This document shows positions 1-7,745 of a DNA stretch of 64,000 nt, piece by piece. The DNA is taken from the NCBI RefSeq assembly GCF_001921215.1, contig NZ_MSIF01000002.1, positions 186,001 to 250,000 of the forward strand, written 5' to 3'. Position numbers and translations under genes: made by a program. Position 1 is the stretch's first letter. Each line of letters begins with the position of its first letter. The DNA is from Actinophytocola xinjiangensis. Its GTDB lineage: Bacteria > Actinomycetota > Actinomycetes > Mycobacteriales > Pseudonocardiaceae. The notes below the pieces were generated by a model. That model worked only from the letters and a program-made list of their open reading frames with translations. It was not told the DNA's origin and ran no database searches.

Positions 1-360
1 GAGGAACCGGTGGTGCAGGCCGCGATCGTGCGCTGCGAGTCGCGGCTTCGGGCGGCCCGCGCGCTGGTCGTGGAGTCGCTGGGCCGCCTCACCGAGGTCG
101 TCGAGTCGACCGGGCACGCCGAGCCCGCGGTGCGCGCGCGGCTGGCGGCCTCGGTGCTGCACGCGATGGAGACCGCGCGCGAGGTCGTGGAGACCGCGCT
201 GCACTCCTGCGGCGCCAGCTCGATCTACGCGACGCACCCGTTGCAGCGCTGCTTCCGCGACATCCACGCCGCCGCCCAGCACGTCGCGTTCGGCCAGGAG
301 GCGCTCAAGCGGCTCGGCCGGATCGAGCTGGGTCTGCCGGCGCCGGTCTTCCTTGTCTGA
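1..360 (+). CDS. Acyl-CoA dehydrogenase-fold flavin monooxygenase, C-terminal part (5' cut by window)
   Basis: The reading frame is open from the first base, so the gene begins outside the window; the GTG at base 10 is internal. The visible 119 residues form the helical C-terminal domain of the acyl-CoA dehydrogenase superfamily (type 2), with the conserved stretch HPLQRCFRDIHAAAQHV near the end. In this family the domain is shared by real dehydrogenases and by group D flavin monooxygenases, which use reduced flavin from a partner reductase to hydroxylate aromatic substrates. Next to a TcmI-type cyclase and O-methyltransferases, a hydroxylase tailoring an aromatic polyketide is the more likely role (inference). 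The cyclase gene follows after 19 bases, so the two are probably co-transcribed. Confidence 0.72.
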   Translation, partial: EEPVVQAAIVRCESRLRAARALVVESLGRLTEVVESTGHAEPAVRARLAASVLHAMETAREVVETALHSCGASSIYATHPLQRCFRDIHAAAQHVAFGQEALKRLGRIELGLPAPVFLV

Positions 361-379
361 CAACCGAAAGGGGGATCAC

Positions 380-703
380 GTGCACCGCACGCTGATCGTC
401 GCGCGGATGGCCGAGGGGTCGGGGCCGGCGGTCGCCGGCCTGTTCGCCGCCTCGGACGCCACCGCGCTGCCGGCCAGGGTCGGGGTCCGCTCCCGGACCC
501 TGTTCCGCTACCAGGACCTGTACTTCCACCTGATCGAGGCCGACGGCGAGGTCGCGCCCCGGGTCGACGAACTGCGCGCGGACCCGCTGTTCCGCCGGCT
601 GTCCGACGACCTCGACGCGCACATCACCCCCTACGACCCGGCGACCTGGCGCTCGCCCGCCGACGCCATGGCGACGTCCTTCTACCACTGGGAAAGCTCG
701 TGA
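380..703 (+). CDS. TcmI-family type II polyketide cyclase
   Basis: A 107-residue protein beginning VHRTLIVARM and containing LFRYQDLYFHLIE, the hallmark opening of the TcmI family of ferredoxin-like (dimeric alpha-beta barrel) cyclases. These small cytosolic enzymes guide late aldol ring closure of aromatic polyketides. The GTG start is chosen because an AAAGGGGG ribosome site lies just before it and the family begins exactly here; a TTG 27 bases upstream is possible but has no such site. Length agrees with the family (about 105-110 residues). It lies between a probable flavin hydroxylase and an O-methyltransferase in one rightward operon. The family call is firm; which ring it closes cannot be told. 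Confidence 0.88.
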   Translation: MHRTLIVARMAEGSGPAVAGLFAASDATALPARVGVRSRTLFRYQDLYFHLIEADGEVAPRVDELRADPLFRRLSDDLDAHITPYDPATWRSPADAMATSFYHWESS

Positions 704-713
704 GGAGAACGGC

Positions 714-1727
714 ATGACACAGGTAGCCGACCGGTCGGTCATCATGCGCCTGATGTTCGGCGCCTGGCTGCAACAGGCGCTCTACGTCGTGGCGAAGCTG
801 GACGTCGCGGACGCGCTGGCCGAGGGCCCGACCGACATCGACACGCTGGCCAAGCGGGTGGGCGCCGACCCGGCCGCGCTGGCCAGGTTCCTGCGCGCGC
901 TGATCTCGGCGGGCGTGTTCGAGGAGCCGGAGACCGGCCGGTTCGCGCTCAACGGCCCCGCCGAGTACCTGCGCTCGACCGTCGCGGACACCCACCGCTA
1001 CATCGCGGTGCTGCACGGCGAGGAGGCCTACGCCGCGTGCGCGGAGGCGCTGCACACCGCGCGGACCGGCAAACCGGCCTTCGACAAGGTGTACGGCCGG
1101 CCCTACTTCGAGCACATCGCCCTGGACCCGGAGGCCAGGGCGACCTTCGACGCCGCCATGGGGGAGCGCACGACGGTCCCGGTGGTGGTCGGCCAGTGCG
1201 ACTTCGGCACCGAGGGCGTGGTCGTGGACGTCGGTGGCGGTACCGGCTCCCTGTTGGCACAAGCGCTTTCCGGGCGTCCGGGGCTGACCGGCGTGCTCTA
1301 CGACCTGCCGGAGTCCTCGGCCGACGCGCGGGCCAACGTGGAGCGTCTCGGTCTGGCCGACCGGATCAGGGTGGTCGGCGGGAGCGCCTTCGACGAGGTG
1401 CCGGCCGGCGGCGACGTCTACACGATCTCCCGGGTGCTGCACGACTTCGACGACGAGCAGACGCTGACCATCCTGGGCAACCTGCGGCGGGCGATGACGC
1501 CGGGCGCGCGGCTGATGGTGTTCGACGCGTTGCTGGCCGACCGGCCGGGCTTCAACCCGGGGCGGATGGCCGACCTGGGCATGCTGATGGTCCTCGGCGG
1601 CCGCTACCGGACCGAGGCCGAACTGCGGGACCTGTTGGGGCGCGCGGGTTTCCGGGTCGTCGAGGTGCGCCACGCGCGGGGCGCGGACCCCCGGGCGGAG
1701 AGCGTGCTGGAGGCCGTGCCGCGCTGA
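714..1727 (+). CDS. SAM-dependent O-methyltransferase, polyketide tailoring type
   Basis: A 337-residue class I methyltransferase of the Methyltransf_2 family, as in TcmN/DnrK-like enzymes that methylate hydroxyls of aromatic polyketides. An N-terminal winged-helix dimerisation domain (about 15-90) precedes the Rossmann domain. The SAM-binding loop VDVGGGTG is at 171-178 and the likely catalytic His is in VLHDFDDE near 243. The gene follows the cyclase by 10 bases, with GAGGAG before the ATG. It is clearly related to the second methyltransferase on the opposite strand about 8 kb away: both carry RTGKPAFDxVxGRxxF. A strong hairpin follows the gene. Confidence 0.9.
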   Translation: MTQVADRSVIMRLMFGAWLQQALYVVAKLDVADALAEGPTDIDTLAKRVGADPAALARFLRALISAGVFEEPETGRFALNGPAEYLRSTVADTHRYIAVLHGEEAYAACAEALHTARTGKPAFDKVYGRPYFEHIALDPEARATFDAAMGERTTVPVVVGQCDFGTEGVVVDVGGGTGSLLAQALSGRPGLTGVLYDLPESSADARANVERLGLADRIRVVGGSAFDEVPAGGDVYTISRVLHDFDDEQTLTILGNLRRAMTPGARLMVFDALLADRPGFNPGRMADLGMLMVLGGRYRTEAELRDLLGRAGFRVVEVRHARGADPRAESVLEAVPR

Positions 1728-1750
1728 TCGTCGGTCATCTCCACAGGGAG

Positions 1751-1785
1751 AAGGGCCCGCCACCGGGAACCGGTGGCGGGCCCTT
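1751..1785. terminator. Bidirectional terminator hairpin between convergent genes
   Basis: AAGGGCCCGCCACCGG pairs perfectly with CCGGTGGCGGGCCCTT across a 3-base loop (16-bp stem). It sits between the ends of the O-methyltransferase and SDR genes and can serve both strands. There is no long T-tract, as is usual in GC-rich actinomycetes. Confidence 0.85.
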
Positions 1786-1803
1786 CGGGTGCGACACCCT
1801 GGG

Positions 1804-2577
1804 TCAGGAGGTGCCGCCGGTGACCCGCACGATCTCGCCGGTGATGCTCTGGTTGGCCTGCGAGGACAGGAACACGACGGTGTCGGCGACGTGCTGGCAG
1901 GAGGGCAGCCGCCTGGTCGGCAGGCGCGAGGTCTGCTCGTCCATGATGTCCTGCGGGATCTCGAAGGGCAGGTCCTTGCCGTCGATGACCCAGCCCGGCA
2001 TCACCACGTTGACCAGCACGCCGTCGTCGCCGACCTCCCAGGCGAGGCTGCGGCTGGCACCGTAGAGGCCGGACTTGGCCGCGGTGTAGGCGACCGAGCC
2101 GACCATGCCGCGCTCGACCAGGGAGGTGGAGACGTTGACGATCCGGCCGCCGTCGCTGGCGCGCACCGCCGGGAGCGCGGCCCGCAGCACGTGCAGCTGC
2201 GCGGTCAGGTTGGCGTCGATCAGCGTCACCCAGTTGTCGTCGGGCTCGTCGGCGAACAGCCTCGGGCCCTCGACCGGGTTGTGGTCGGCCCAGCGGACCG
2301 CGTTGTTCACCAGGACGTCCAGTCCGCCCCAGCGCGTGGTGACCTCCTCGATCAGCCGCGCCGGCGCCTGGGCGTCCTCCAGGTCGAAGGCCAGGATGTG
2401 GGCCTGGCCGCCGGCCTGCTCGACCTGCGCGGCGATCTTCTCGGCGGCCTCCTTGTTGTTCTTGTACGTCAGGGAAACCCGTGCACCCTCACGGCCGAAG
2501 GCAACGGCGGTGGCCGCTCCGATGTTGGACGAACCGCCGGTGACGAGCACCGCGCGACCACGTAGTCCCAGTTCCAT
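1804..2577 (-). CDS. SDR-family oxidoreductase (ketoreductase)
   Basis: A 257-residue short-chain dehydrogenase/reductase. The NAD(P) motif is TGGSSNIG at 13-20, NNA is at 91-93, the catalytic Ser is near 150, and YTAAK places the Tyr at 164 and Lys at 168. Classical SDRs reduce ketones with NADPH; beside polyketide tailoring genes this is probably a ketoreductase or quinone-reducing tailoring enzyme. GAGGAG lies before the ATG. It is divergent from the quinone-reductase gene, and the intergenic region contains the TTACCCGGCTAA box. The substrate cannot be inferred; fatty-acid-type reduction is an alternative. Confidence 0.88.
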   Translation of the reverse strand: MELGLRGRAVLVTGGSSNIGAATAVAFGREGARVSLTYKNNKEAAEKIAAQVEQAGGQAHILAFDLEDAQAPARLIEEVTTRWGGLDVLVNNAVRWADHNPVEGPRLFADEPDDNWVTLIDANLTAQLHVLRAALPAVRASDGGRIVNVSTSLVERGMVGSVAYTAAKSGLYGASRSLAWEVGDDGVLVNVVMPGWVIDGKDLPFEIPQDIMDEQTSRLPTRRLPSCQHVADTVVFLSSQANQSITGEIVRVTGGTS

Positions 2578-2599
2578 TCACGACTCCTCAGTGAAGTAT

Positions 2600-2611
2600 T
2601 TACCCGGCTAA
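2600..2611. promoter_or_regulatory. Shared operator-like box TTACCCGGCTAA in a divergent promoter
   Basis: TTACCCGGCTAA followed by CTAT lies between the divergent SDR and quinone-reductase/MFS genes. The same 12 bases, followed by GTAT, occur at 12747-12758 on the other strand before the secreted beta-propeller gene. The half-palindromic form TTA(C/G)..(C/G)TAA is typical of MarR-type operators, and a MarR gene lies at 4758. A TAGCGT at 2620-2625 could be the -10 of the rightward promoter. Confidence 0.55.
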
Positions 2612-2660
2612 CTATATGCTAGCGTGAACCTCGCCGTTGGTCAGCGGGGAAGGGGAGCGA

Positions 2661-3278
2661 ATGGCGATCACCGTGCTGGTGGCCTACTACAGTGCGGGCG
2701 GCACCACCCGCCGGCTGGCCGAGGCGGTGGCCGAGGGCGCGGAGAAGGCCGGCGGTGAGGTCCGGCTGCGCCGCGCGGAGGAGACCGCCCCGGCCGAGAT
2801 CGTCGCCGGCCGCCAGGACTGGGCCGACAACCTCGCCGCCACCGACCACCTCGCCCCGCCGACCCACGAGGACCTGCGCTGGGCCGACGCGATCATGCTC
2901 GGCACCCCCACCCGCTACGGCAACATCGCCACCCCGCTGATGCGGTTCCTGGAGACCACCGGCCCGCTGTGGTTCGCCGACGAACTGGCCGACAAGGTCG
3001 TCGGCGGGTTCGCCAGCGTCGGCACCGCCCACGGCGGCCACGAGTCCACGCTGCTGGCGCTGTCCCACGTGTTCCACCACTGGGGCGCCCTGTACGTCTC
3101 GCCCGGCTACCTCGGCGAGGCGTCGCGCGCGGCCGGCAACCCCTACGGCGTCTCGGCGCTGGCCTCGATCGGCCGGCCCGGCCCGTCGGAGGAGGAGCTC
3201 TCGGCCGCGCGCGCCTACGGCGCCAGGGTCGCCGCCACCGCCGGCCGGCTGGTGCGCGGCGCCCTTCGGGACGAATGA
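2661..3278 (+). CDS. WrbA-like NAD(P)H:quinone oxidoreductase (flavodoxin fold)
   Basis: A 205-residue flavodoxin-like protein of the NAD(P)H:quinone oxidoreductase type IV group. The FMN phosphate loop YYSAGGTTRRLAEAV is at the N terminus. Signature loops GTPTRYGNIATPLMRFLE and FASVGTAHGGHESTLL follow. Such enzymes reduce quinones by two electrons without forming semiquinone radicals, either protecting the cell or reducing quinone intermediates during aromatic polyketide tailoring. The ATG preceded by AAGGGGAGCGA is preferred over an upstream GTG because the family begins MxxTVLVxYYS. The last codon overlaps the MFS gene start (ATGA), so the pair is translationally coupled. Confidence 0.88.
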   Translation: MAITVLVAYYSAGGTTRRLAEAVAEGAEKAGGEVRLRRAEETAPAEIVAGRQDWADNLAATDHLAPPTHEDLRWADAIMLGTPTRYGNIATPLMRFLETTGPLWFADELADKVVGGFASVGTAHGGHESTLLALSHVFHHWGALYVSPGYLGEASRAAGNPYGVSALASIGRPGPSEEELSAARAYGARVAATAGRLVRGALRDE

Positions 3279-4639
3279 CCACCGGCGAACCGGTCACCGC
3301 GCCGGCGGCCGACCGGTGGGGCGCGGTGGTGGCGGTCGGCCTCACGGTGTTCGTCACCGCCGCCGACATGACCATCGTCGGGGTCGCCCTGCCGACCCTG
3401 AGCAGGGACTTCGGCGTCGGCCCCGACGTCGTGCAGTGGGCGGTGCTCGGCTACGTGCTGCCGCTGGTCGCGCTCGGTCTGCCCGCCGGCCGGTGGGCCG
3501 ACACCGTCGGCAAACGGCCGGCCTTCGGGTTGGCCGTGCTCGGTTTCGGCGCGGCGAGCGTGCTGGTCGCCCTGGCCGGCGGGCTCGCCACGATGGTCGC
3601 CGCGCGGGTGCTGCAGGGCGTGTTCGGCGCGCTGATCTCCGCGCTGGTGCTGGCGACCGTCGCCCGGTCGGTACGCGTCGAGGTGCTCGGCCGGGCCATC
3701 GGCCTGGTCGCCGCCCTCGGACCGCTGGGCGCGGCCGCCGGCCCACCCGTGGGCGGCCTGCTGATCGAGGCGTTCGGCTGGCCGTCGGTGTTCCTGGTCA
3801 ACGTGCCGGTCTGCCTGCTCGCCGGCTGGCTCGGTATGCGCTCCATCCCGGCCGGCGGGGCCGGACTCACGCCGCCGAGGCGGTCCTGGTTGCTGGACGC
3901 CGGCCTGCTCGGGGCCGGCGGGGCGGCGCTGCTGCTCGCCCTCCAGGAACTGGGCCCGCCTCGGCCCCTGCCGCTGGCCGGGGTGTCGCTGCTGGTGCTG
4001 GCCGTGGTCGCGGTGGCCGTCTGGGCACGGCGACCGGACGCGCGGTCGGCGACGGCCGTGTTCGCCGACCCGGTGCCCCGGTACTGGCTGCTGGCCTCGT
4101 GCCTCGGCGGGATCGTCAGCGGTGCCATCGGGTTCCTGTCCCCGTTCCACCTGGCCGACGGGCTGCACACGAGCGCCGCGGTCACCGGGGTCGCGCTGCT
4201 GGCGTTCCCGGCGGGCATGGTGGCCTTCGCCCCGGTCGGCGGGTTCGTCGGCGACCGCTGGGGCCACCACCTGGCGGGCCTGGCTGGTACGGCGGTCATG
4301 CTGGCCGGCACGCTCACGCTGGTGGGCGCGGCGCCGGGGTGGGGGCCGGCCGACGTCGCCTGGCGGCTGGCGCTGGTCGGCGCCGGCACCGGGATCCTCG
4401 CCGGCCCCTGCCAGGCCGCCGTGATGGCCGCCGCCGGTCCCGGTCGGGAGGCGACCGTCGGCGCGACCTCCTCGCTCACCCTCAACCTCGGCTTCGCCAT
4501 GGGCCCGCCGATCGGGTCGTTCTGCTGGCGGTGGGGCGGCGGCGATCCCGCCGATCCGGCCACCGGCTACGCGGCCGCCGCGGTGGCCGCCGCGCTCGCG
4601 CTGCTGGCGATCTTGCTGGTGTCGCGGCGTTCGCGTTGA
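3275..4639 (+). CDS. MFS drug/metabolite efflux transporter (DHA2-like)
   Basis: A 454-residue polytopic membrane protein of the major facilitator superfamily. The first helix ends in DMTIVGVALPTLSRDFG, typical of DHA2 exporters. It is followed by GLPAGRWADTVGKRP (motif A) and RVLQGVFGALISA. Many Ala/Leu/Val-rich helices follow, about 12-14 in all. The start overlaps the quinone-reductase stop by 4 bases. In this position it most likely exports the polyketide and gives self-resistance (inference from context). The MarR gene follows, as is common for export pairs. Confidence 0.87.
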   Translation: MTTGEPVTAPAADRWGAVVAVGLTVFVTAADMTIVGVALPTLSRDFGVGPDVVQWAVLGYVLPLVALGLPAGRWADTVGKRPAFGLAVLGFGAASVLVALAGGLATMVAARVLQGVFGALISALVLATVARSVRVEVLGRAIGLVAALGPLGAAAGPPVGGLLIEAFGWPSVFLVNVPVCLLAGWLGMRSIPAGGAGLTPPRRSWLLDAGLLGAGGAALLLALQELGPPRPLPLAGVSLLVLAVVAVAVWARRPDARSATAVFADPVPRYWLLASCLGGIVSGAIGFLSPFHLADGLHTSAAVTGVALLAFPAGMVAFAPVGGFVGDRWGHHLAGLAGTAVMLAGTLTLVGAAPGWGPADVAWRLALVGAGTGILAGPCQAAVMAAAGPGREATVGATSSLTLNLGFAMGPPIGSFCWRWGGGDPADPATGYAAAAVAAALALLAILLVSRRSR

Positions 4640-4757
4640 ATTTTTTGATCTTGTTGCCGCATCGTTGCTCTCGGCGCTAGCGTAATCAGCGTCGCTTGTT
4701 GACCCTGAGGTGCCGCCTCGCGGTCGGGGGGACATCCGACGGTGTTTCGGGGGACTG

Positions 4758-5255
4758 ATGACCAGGCATGGGATCGGCGAGCAGAGCTACCAGATGACCG
4801 ACACGGTGCTCTACCGCCTGGTCCAGCTGGCGAAGATCCACCGCAACGAGCTGGCGCGCGAGTTGGCCAAGCTCGGCATGTACATCGGCCAGGAGCAGGT
4901 GCTGCTCAACCTGTGGGAAGCGGACGGGGTGTCCCAGGCGGAACTGGGCGCGCGGGTGCAGGTGCTGCCGCCGACGCTGACCAAGATGTTGCAGCGGATG
5001 GAGCGTTCCGGGCTGGTGCGGCGCGAGCGCACCGGCACCAGGGGGCGGGCGAGCTGGGTCTACCTGACCGACCGGGGCTGGCAGCTGCGGGGTGAGGTCG
5101 AGGCGTTGTGGCGGCACGCGGAGTGTGCGCTGACCGCCGGTCTCGACGAGGACGAACTGTCCGTCCTGCACGGATACCTCGCCCGGCTCAAGGGTCTGGA
5201 GACGGCGCTGGAAACGGCCGACTTCGGTCCGGACCGTGGGGTCGACCTCGATTGA
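4758..5255 (+). CDS. MarR-family transcriptional regulator
   Basis: A 165-residue winged-helix protein. The HTH segment QEQVLLNLWEADGVSQAEL is followed by a recognition helix and the wing SGLVRRERTGTRGRASWVYLT, characteristic of MarR. The family typically represses exporter and redox genes by binding short palindromes, with release by phenolic ligands or oxidation. The ATG after CGGGGGAC is chosen; an ATG 48 bases upstream lacks a ribosome site. It lies between the exporter and the acetyl-CoA carboxylase operon. Operator-like TTA-box palindromes at 2600, 5362 and 12747 are candidate targets (inference). A short AT-rich stretch just after the MFS stop may hold its promoter. Confidence 0.88.
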   Translation: MTRHGIGEQSYQMTDTVLYRLVQLAKIHRNELARELAKLGMYIGQEQVLLNLWEADGVSQAELGARVQVLPPTLTKMLQRMERSGLVRRERTGTRGRASWVYLTDRGWQLRGEVEALWRHAECALTAGLDEDELSVLHGYLARLKGLETALETADFGPDRGVDLD

Positions 5256-5361
5256 CCAGGCAGAGCTGACTTTCTTTCGTATTCACTTGTCCAGCTTGTC
5301 CCGTGTGGAAACGACAGTTTTCGGACAAAGGAGACAGTGGCACATTTTGGTACCGTACAAA

Positions 5362-5379
5362 TTAGTCAGCTAATTAGCT
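5362..5379. promoter_or_regulatory. Palindromic MarR-type operator candidate
   Basis: TTAGTCAGCTAA matches the TTAGCCGGGTAA box (the 2600 and 12747 sites read on one strand) at 9 of 12 positions. It is fused to the perfect palindrome AGCTAATTAGCT. It lies between the MarR gene and the carboxylase operon that the regulator may control. Confidence 0.5.
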
Positions 5380-5519
5380 GGCAAACTTGTTGCCTGGGCG
5401 CAAAGTCGCAGGTGGTGACGGGTATTCGAGATCGTTTCGTTTCGAATTGGGTCGAACGAGTGACCGTTATAACACCCCTTGTGGCCCGCGATGGACCCTG
5501 GCTATTATGTCAATATATT

Positions 5520-5539
5520 GGTATTCGAGTTCACTCGAA
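5520..5539. promoter_or_regulatory. Inverted repeat TTCGAGT-TC-ACTCGAA upstream of accDA
   Basis: Perfect 7-bp arms with a 2-base centre, about 80 bases before the accDA start. The first ten bases, GGTATTCGAG, are repeated at 5421-5430. This is a different motif from the TTA box, so a second regulator may act here; the TetR encoded at the end of the operon is a candidate. Confidence 0.45.
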
Positions 5540-5615
5540 AGGTGACTGGGAATTCTTTTCTTGAGAACGGCGTATTTCGGGGACATGTCGTTCATGGAAC
5601 AGAAAAGATGGTGAC

Positions 5616-7298
5616 ATGGGGAATTCCACTACGCGGACCGAGGCAGGGGTGACGACGTGGCGGCGTTGTGACCGCTGCGACGAGATCTCCTACTGGCGAA
5701 AATGGCGGCGCGGGCACGGCCTGTGCCCGCTGTGCGGCCACCACGGCACCCTGACCCCGGCCGAGCGGCTGGCCTGCCTGACCGACGACGGCACGCTCAC
5801 CCCGCTCCAGGCCGGTGAGGTGGTCGAGGACCCGCTCGACTTCACCGACACCCTGCCCTACCCGGCGCGGCTGCGCGCCGCCCGCGAACGCACCGGCGAG
5901 CCGGAGGCGGTGACCACCGGCGAGGCGGAGATCGGCGGCGTCGGCGTGGTGATCGCCGTGATGGACTTCCGGTTCCTCGGCGGCAGCCTGGGCGTCGGGG
6001 TCGGCGAACGGCTCACCGCCGCGGCCGAACACGCGCTCGCGACCCGTCGCCCGCTGCTGCTGGTGACCGCGTCCGGCGGGGCACGCATGCAGGAGGGCGT
6101 GCTGTCACTGATGCAGATGGCGAAGATCAGCCAGGCGATGGCGGCGCTGCGCGAAGCCGGCGTCGCCACGATCACGCTGGTCACCGACCCGACCTACGGT
6201 GGGGTCGCCGCGTCCTTCGCCACCCAGTCCGACGTGATCGTCGCCGAGCCGGGGGCACGACTCGGGTTCGCCGGCCCCCGGGTCATCCGCCAGACCATCG
6301 GCCGCGACCTCCCGCCCGGTTTCCAGACCGCCGAGTTCCTGGCCGACCGGGGCCTGATCGACCTCGTCGTCCCCCGGCCCAAGCTCCGTGACGTGCTCGG
6401 CGACCTGCTCGACCTGACCGGCCCGGCCCGCCGCCGGCTCCCGTGGGCGGCCATCGCCCACCCCCGCCCCGAACCCACGGCGACCGGCGACGCGTGGTCG
6501 GTGGTGCGCGCCGCCCGCGACCCCGGCCGCCCGACCGTGCGCGACCACCTGGCCCACCTCTGCGAGACCTTCGTCGAACTCCACGGCGACCGGCTGGGGG
6601 CCGACTCCCCCACGATCATCGGCGGCCTGGCCAGGATCGCCGGCCGCGCCGTGATGGTGGTCGGCACGCAGAAGGGCCACACCACCGAGGACCTCGTGGT
6701 CACGTCGTTCGGCATGGCCGGCCCGGAGGGCTACCGCAAGGCGCTACGCCTGTTCGACCTGGCCGAACGGCTGTCGCTGCCGGTGGTGACGTTGATCGAC
6801 ACCCCGGGCGCGCATCCCGGGACCGAGGCCGAGGAAGGTGGCCAGGCCATCGCCATCGCGGAATCGATCCTGAGACTCACGGCCCTGCGCGTCCCGGTGA
6901 TCGCCGCCGTCACCGGCGAGGGCGGCAGCGGCGGCGCCCTCGCCCTGGCCGTCGGCGACCACGTCCTGATGAGCGAACGAGCCATCTACTCGGTGATCTC
7001 CCCCGAAGGCTGCGCCGCGATCCTGTGGGACGCCAGGCAGGCGCCGACCGCCGCCGCCGCACTCCGCCTCACCGCCCCCGACCTGCTCGAACTCGGCGTG
7101 ATAGACCGCATCGTCCCCGAACCACCTGGCGGCGCCCAGACCGACCACGCGACCGCCGCGGACCACCTGCTCACGGCGATCGACGAGGCGTTGCGCGCCA
7201 CCGTCGGCCTGCCGCCCGACGAACTGGTCGCCCGACGCAGAGCCCGGTTACGCGCGTTCGGCAGACCCGCCGAGATCCACCTGGAGGTGGCGACGTGA
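5616..7298 (+). CDS. accDA: Acetyl-CoA carboxylase carboxyltransferase, fused beta-alpha subunits
   Basis: A 560-residue fusion of AccD (about 1-280) and AccA (about 290-560). The Cys4 zinc ribbon of AccD is visible as CDRC...CPLC near residues 18-41. The crotonase-fold carboxyltransferase halves follow, with VTASGGARMQEGVLSLMQM in the beta half and LIDTPGAHPGTEAEEGGQA and TGEGGSGGALALAVGD in the alpha half. It transfers the carboxyl group from carboxybiotin to acetyl-CoA, making malonyl-CoA. Actinomycete primary metabolism normally uses AccA3/AccD-type complexes, so an E. coli-type set inside a biosynthetic cluster suggests dedicated malonyl-CoA supply (inference). The ATG is used; a GTG at 5649 is an alternative. 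accB overlaps its end. Confidence 0.93.
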   Translation: MGNSTTRTEAGVTTWRRCDRCDEISYWRKWRRGHGLCPLCGHHGTLTPAERLACLTDDGTLTPLQAGEVVEDPLDFTDTLPYPARLRAARERTGEPEAVTTGEAEIGGVGVVIAVMDFRFLGGSLGVGVGERLTAAAEHALATRRPLLLVTASGGARMQEGVLSLMQMAKISQAMAALREAGVATITLVTDPTYGGVAASFATQSDVIVAEPGARLGFAGPRVIRQTIGRDLPPGFQTAEFLADRGLIDLVVPRPKLRDVLGDLLDLTGPARRRLPWAAIAHPRPEPTATGDAWSVVRAARDPGRPTVRDHLAHLCETFVELHGDRLGADSPTIIGGLARIAGRAVMVVGTQKGHTTEDLVVTSFGMAGPEGYRKALRLFDLAERLSLPVVTLIDTPGAHPGTEAEEGGQAIAIAESILRLTALRVPVIAAVTGEGGSGGALALAVGDHVLMSERAIYSVISPEGCAAILWDARQAPTAAAALRLTAPDLLELGVIDRIVPEPPGGAQTDHATAADHLLTAIDEALRATVGLPPDELVARRRARLRAFGRPAEIHLEVAT

Positions 7299-7741
7299 GT
7301 ACTCCACCCACCGAGGCCGGGCAGCTCGTCGAGGAGCTCGGGCGGCAGGCGCGGCGACTGGCCGCCGAGGTGCCCGGCGGTCTGTGCCGGGTCAGCGTGC
7401 GTGCCGGGGACGCCACGGTCGAACTGGAATGGGCCGCGTCCCCCGACCCGCGCCCGGCGCCCGAGCCGGAACCGGAGGCCGGCGAGACCGACGAGACCGG
7501 CGAGACCGTGGACGCGCCGCTGGTCGGCACCTTCTACCACGCGTCGGAGCCCGGTGGCCCGCCGTTCGTGCGGGTCGGGGACGTGGTGGCGCAGGACACC
7601 GTCGTCGGGATCGTCGAGGCGATGAAGATGATGAACAAGGTTCTCGCCGGGCGGGCGGGGACCGTGACCGGTGTGCTGGTGCCCGACGGGGACCTCGTCG
7701 AGTACGGGCAGCCGCTGATCGCGCTGGCCTCGGGTGGGTGA
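7295..7741 (+). CDS. accB: Acetyl-CoA carboxylase biotin carboxyl carrier protein
   Basis: A 148-residue BCCP. The N-terminal helix is followed by an acidic Pro/Glu-rich linker (about 50-72) and the biotinyl domain. The biotin-accepting Lys is in EAMKMMN at about residue 111, and the protruding thumb TFYHASEPGGPPFV is present as in E. coli-type AccB. The GTG start overlaps the accDA stop (GTGA), with GGAGGTGG just before it. It carries the biotin between AccC and the carboxyltransferase. Confidence 0.93.
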   Translation: MSTPPTEAGQLVEELGRQARRLAAEVPGGLCRVSVRAGDATVELEWAASPDPRPAPEPEPEAGETDETGETVDAPLVGTFYHASEPGGPPFVRVGDVVAQDTVVGIVEAMKMMNKVLAGRAGTVTGVLVPDGDLVEYGQPLIALASGG

Positions 7742-7745
7742 GCGG

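Larger units (their letters stand above)
5256..5615 (+). promoter_or_regulatory. AT-rich upstream region of the acetyl-CoA carboxylase operon
   Basis: This 360-base stretch is markedly richer in A and T than its surroundings and holds no convincing gene. It contains a TTAGTCAGCTAA box overlapping AGCTAATTAGCT (5362-5379). It also has two copies of GGTATTCGAG (5421-5430 and 5520-5529), the second inside the perfect inverted repeat TTCGAGT-TC-ACTCGAA (5524-5539). Runs such as TATTATGTCAATATATT could supply -10 elements. It is probably the regulated promoter of accDA-accB-accC-tetR. Confidence 0.6.

Noticed and set aside
5337-5564. A 75-codon frame in the AT-rich region before accDA
   Set aside because: Codon use is unlike the neighbours, there is no ribosome site and no family, and the stretch contains several operator-like repeats.
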